Positions 62,869 through 64,000 of a stretch of DNA of 64,000 bases are shown here, piece after piece. The DNA is from Nitrosopumilus oxyclinae (GTDB lineage Archaea; Thermoproteota; Nitrososphaeria; Nitrososphaerales; Nitrosopumilaceae). Numbering within the stretch: position 1 is the stretch's first letter; every line of letters starts with the position of its first letter. The translations under genes and the position numbers were made by a program. The stretch is from assembly GCF_013407165.1 (NCBI RefSeq), contig NZ_CP026994.1, positions 310,001-374,000 of the forward strand. Reading direction: 5' to 3'. Under the pieces are notes generated by a model, which was given only the letters and a program-made list of their open reading frames with translations, was not told where the DNA came from and ran no database searches.

Positions 62869-62870
62869 AT

Positions 62871-64000
62871 TTATCTTCTTTTTAAAATTCCAAACATTCC
62901 AATTCCAATTAAAATTATAGCTATTATGCCGATTTGTTTTTCTGGAATGTCTAGTATATCTGGTCTATTGATATTTTCATCTAGTGAGTTAATCTCAATT
63001 GTGTTAAATGCATTTGATGTGTTGCCATTTACTTGAATTTTAGTATCAATCCAATACAGTGAGTTTTCATAAATCTCAATTGATGCTTTTTTCTCAGGAG
63101 TTGTTGTAGTTGTTGTAGTTCTTCCATCTTTACTATTAATTACAGAAATTTTAGCAAAACTCCATTCTTCTGGATGATTAATCTCAAAGAAAAGATCCTG
63201 TTCTTGCTGAGTTACAGAAACTGAACCCTGGGTATAGTGTAGCAGAAATGGAACTCTGTATTGGATACCATCATGACTTATCATAATTAGTCCTTCATGT
63301 TCTCCGAAATTATCTTCTAGCATCTTCATTTTTATTTCTAAAATATTTCCATCTACAAGTTCTCCACTAAATGCAATGAATTCGGGTCCGTCAAAATTTA
63401 CCTCAAATCCGTCCCATGAGCCATCAATTGATTTTAGCTGGAATTGTCTTTCCACAATTTTATCATCAGATGATGCCATGGCAACAAAGTTTGGTGGCTC
63501 TATGATCAATTTTGCATTGTAGGCATTTCCGATATCTAATCTCCCTGCTCCTGCATCATGGATTGAAAACACCTGTCCGTAGGCATCAGATACCTCCTTG
63601 ACAGTAGTCAATAGTATGGATTTGATCTCATGATGGTGCAATTCTGGATTTTTCTGCAATAGTAGAGCCGCTGCACCACTGACATGAGGGGCAGCATAGC
63701 TTGTGCCACTGGTAAAGTTGTATCCTGCATTATTTTGTGTGGTGTTGATGTATGCACCTGGTGCTACAATTTCTGGTTTGATATAAAATGGAGATACTGG
63801 TCCTCTGGAACTAAAATGTGCTACAAAGTCTGGATTGTAAAACAGATGTAGTGTTCCTTCACTGTTGTTTTTTATTGATTTGACAATTTCTAATCCTTCT
63901 TCTCTGTCAATTGACACTACTGGAATCTGCGGTGAATATCCTTCTTCAATAAACTCGTGAATTAATTCACCCAAGAAAATTCCTGACTTGTCATTGTAAA
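62871..64000 (-). CDS. Subtilisin-like serine protease, C-terminal part
   Basis: The frame is open to the window edge (it reads YNDKSGIFLGELIHEF before the first apparent start), so the N-terminus with the catalytic Asp and His lies outside. Visible are the PA-like insert, the FSSRGPVSPFYIKPEIVAPG block and the catalytic serine motif GTSYAAPHVSGAAALL. Beta-rich C-terminal domains follow with a run of Thr (DGRTTTTTTTPEKK). The end is a membrane helix and basic tail (IGIIAIILIGIGMFGILKRR), so the protease is anchored outside the cell. It is not a PEFG protein. Confidence 0.9.
   Translation of the reverse strand, partial: YNDKSGIFLGELIHEFIEEGYSPQIPVVSIDREEGLEIVKSIKNNSEGTLHLFYNPDFVAHFSSRGPVSPFYIKPEIVAPGAYINTTQNNAGYNFTSGTSYAAPHVSGAAALLLQKNPELHHHEIKSILLTTVKEVSDAYGQVFSIHDAGAGRLDIGNAYNAKLIIEPPNFVAMASSDDKIVERQFQLKSIDGSWDGFEVNFDGPEFIAFSGELVDGNILEIKMKMLEDNFGEHEGLIMISHDGIQYRVPFLLHYTQGSVSVTQQEQDLFFEINHPEEWSFAKISVINSKDGRTTTTTTTPEKKASIEIYENSLYWIDTKIQVNGNTSNAFNTIEINSLDENINRPDILDIPEKQIGIIAIILIGIGMFGILKRR

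Overview
The window comes from an AT-rich, gene-dense archaeon, most likely an ammonia-oxidising thaumarchaeon close to Nitrosopumilus. The reasons are: a single unsplit rpoA following rpoH and rpoB; archaeal ribosomal proteins (L30e, L19e, L32e, P0, P1/L12); archaeal NusA, Spt5/NusG and SecE; D-aminoacyl-tRNA deacylase DtdA; an Orc1/Cdc6 protein; several exported proteins ending in the thaumarchaeal PEFG C-terminal sorting signal; TATA-box promoters about 22-30 bp from start codons (leaderless mRNAs); and many TTG/GTG starts. This assignment is inferred from gene content; no database was searched.

Layout. (1) 1-7.1 kb: two divergent transcripts. mdh-larB-radical SAM reads left; larC-larE-cysteine desulfurase reads right. 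Together they make most of the nickel-pincer cofactor pathway, but no LarA-type enzyme is present. (2) 7.1-10.7 kb: four tandem paralogous exported proteins with PEFG C-termini. (3) 10.8-23.4 kb: the core transcription/translation operon rpoH-rpoB-rpoA-lsm, two exported proteins, then L30e-nusA-S12-S7, followed by an intron-containing tRNA-Gln on the other strand. (4) 23.5-31 kb: an accessory stretch of small proteins, a YkgJ-type Cys-cluster protein, a geranylgeranyl-reductase-like flavoprotein, a nitroreductase, a metzincin protease and a DnaJ-TPR protein. It also holds two apparently undescribed RNA-like elements: a three-unit hairpin array at 25.7 kb and a three-way-junction RNA candidate at 27.5 kb. 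(5) 31-42.8 kb: an Orc1/Cdc6 gene preceded by three perfect 22-bp repeats, then a restriction-modification island: a methylase-nuclease fusion plus S subunit (BcgI-like layout), followed by a type I set with one R, one M and two S subunits. (6) 42.8-54.7 kb: an MqnA/MqnD-family protein, a UvrD-like helicase fused to an Fe-S RecB-type nuclease, a small PD-(D/E)XK-like protein, superoxide dismutase, LeuS and AlaS. (7) 54.7-64 kb: ribosomal stalk and translocon genes (L12, P0, L1, L11, Spt5, SecE) with an Lrp regulator inserted, DtdA, an MGMT-like protein, L19e/L32e, ATP-dependent PEP carboxykinase, and the C-terminal part of a membrane-anchored subtilisin cut by the window edge.

How the genes fit together. 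Most of the window is housekeeping. The Lar genes, malate dehydrogenase and co-translated desulfurase suggest a cofactor-assembly unit whose hydroxyacid-processing target enzyme lies elsewhere. The PEFG proteins, the two exported proteins, the metzincin and the subtilisin form a cell-surface group. The R-M genes are a likely laterally acquired defence block beside the replication-initiator gene. The best candidates for something new are the two structured elements at 25,721-25,844 and 27,523-27,610.
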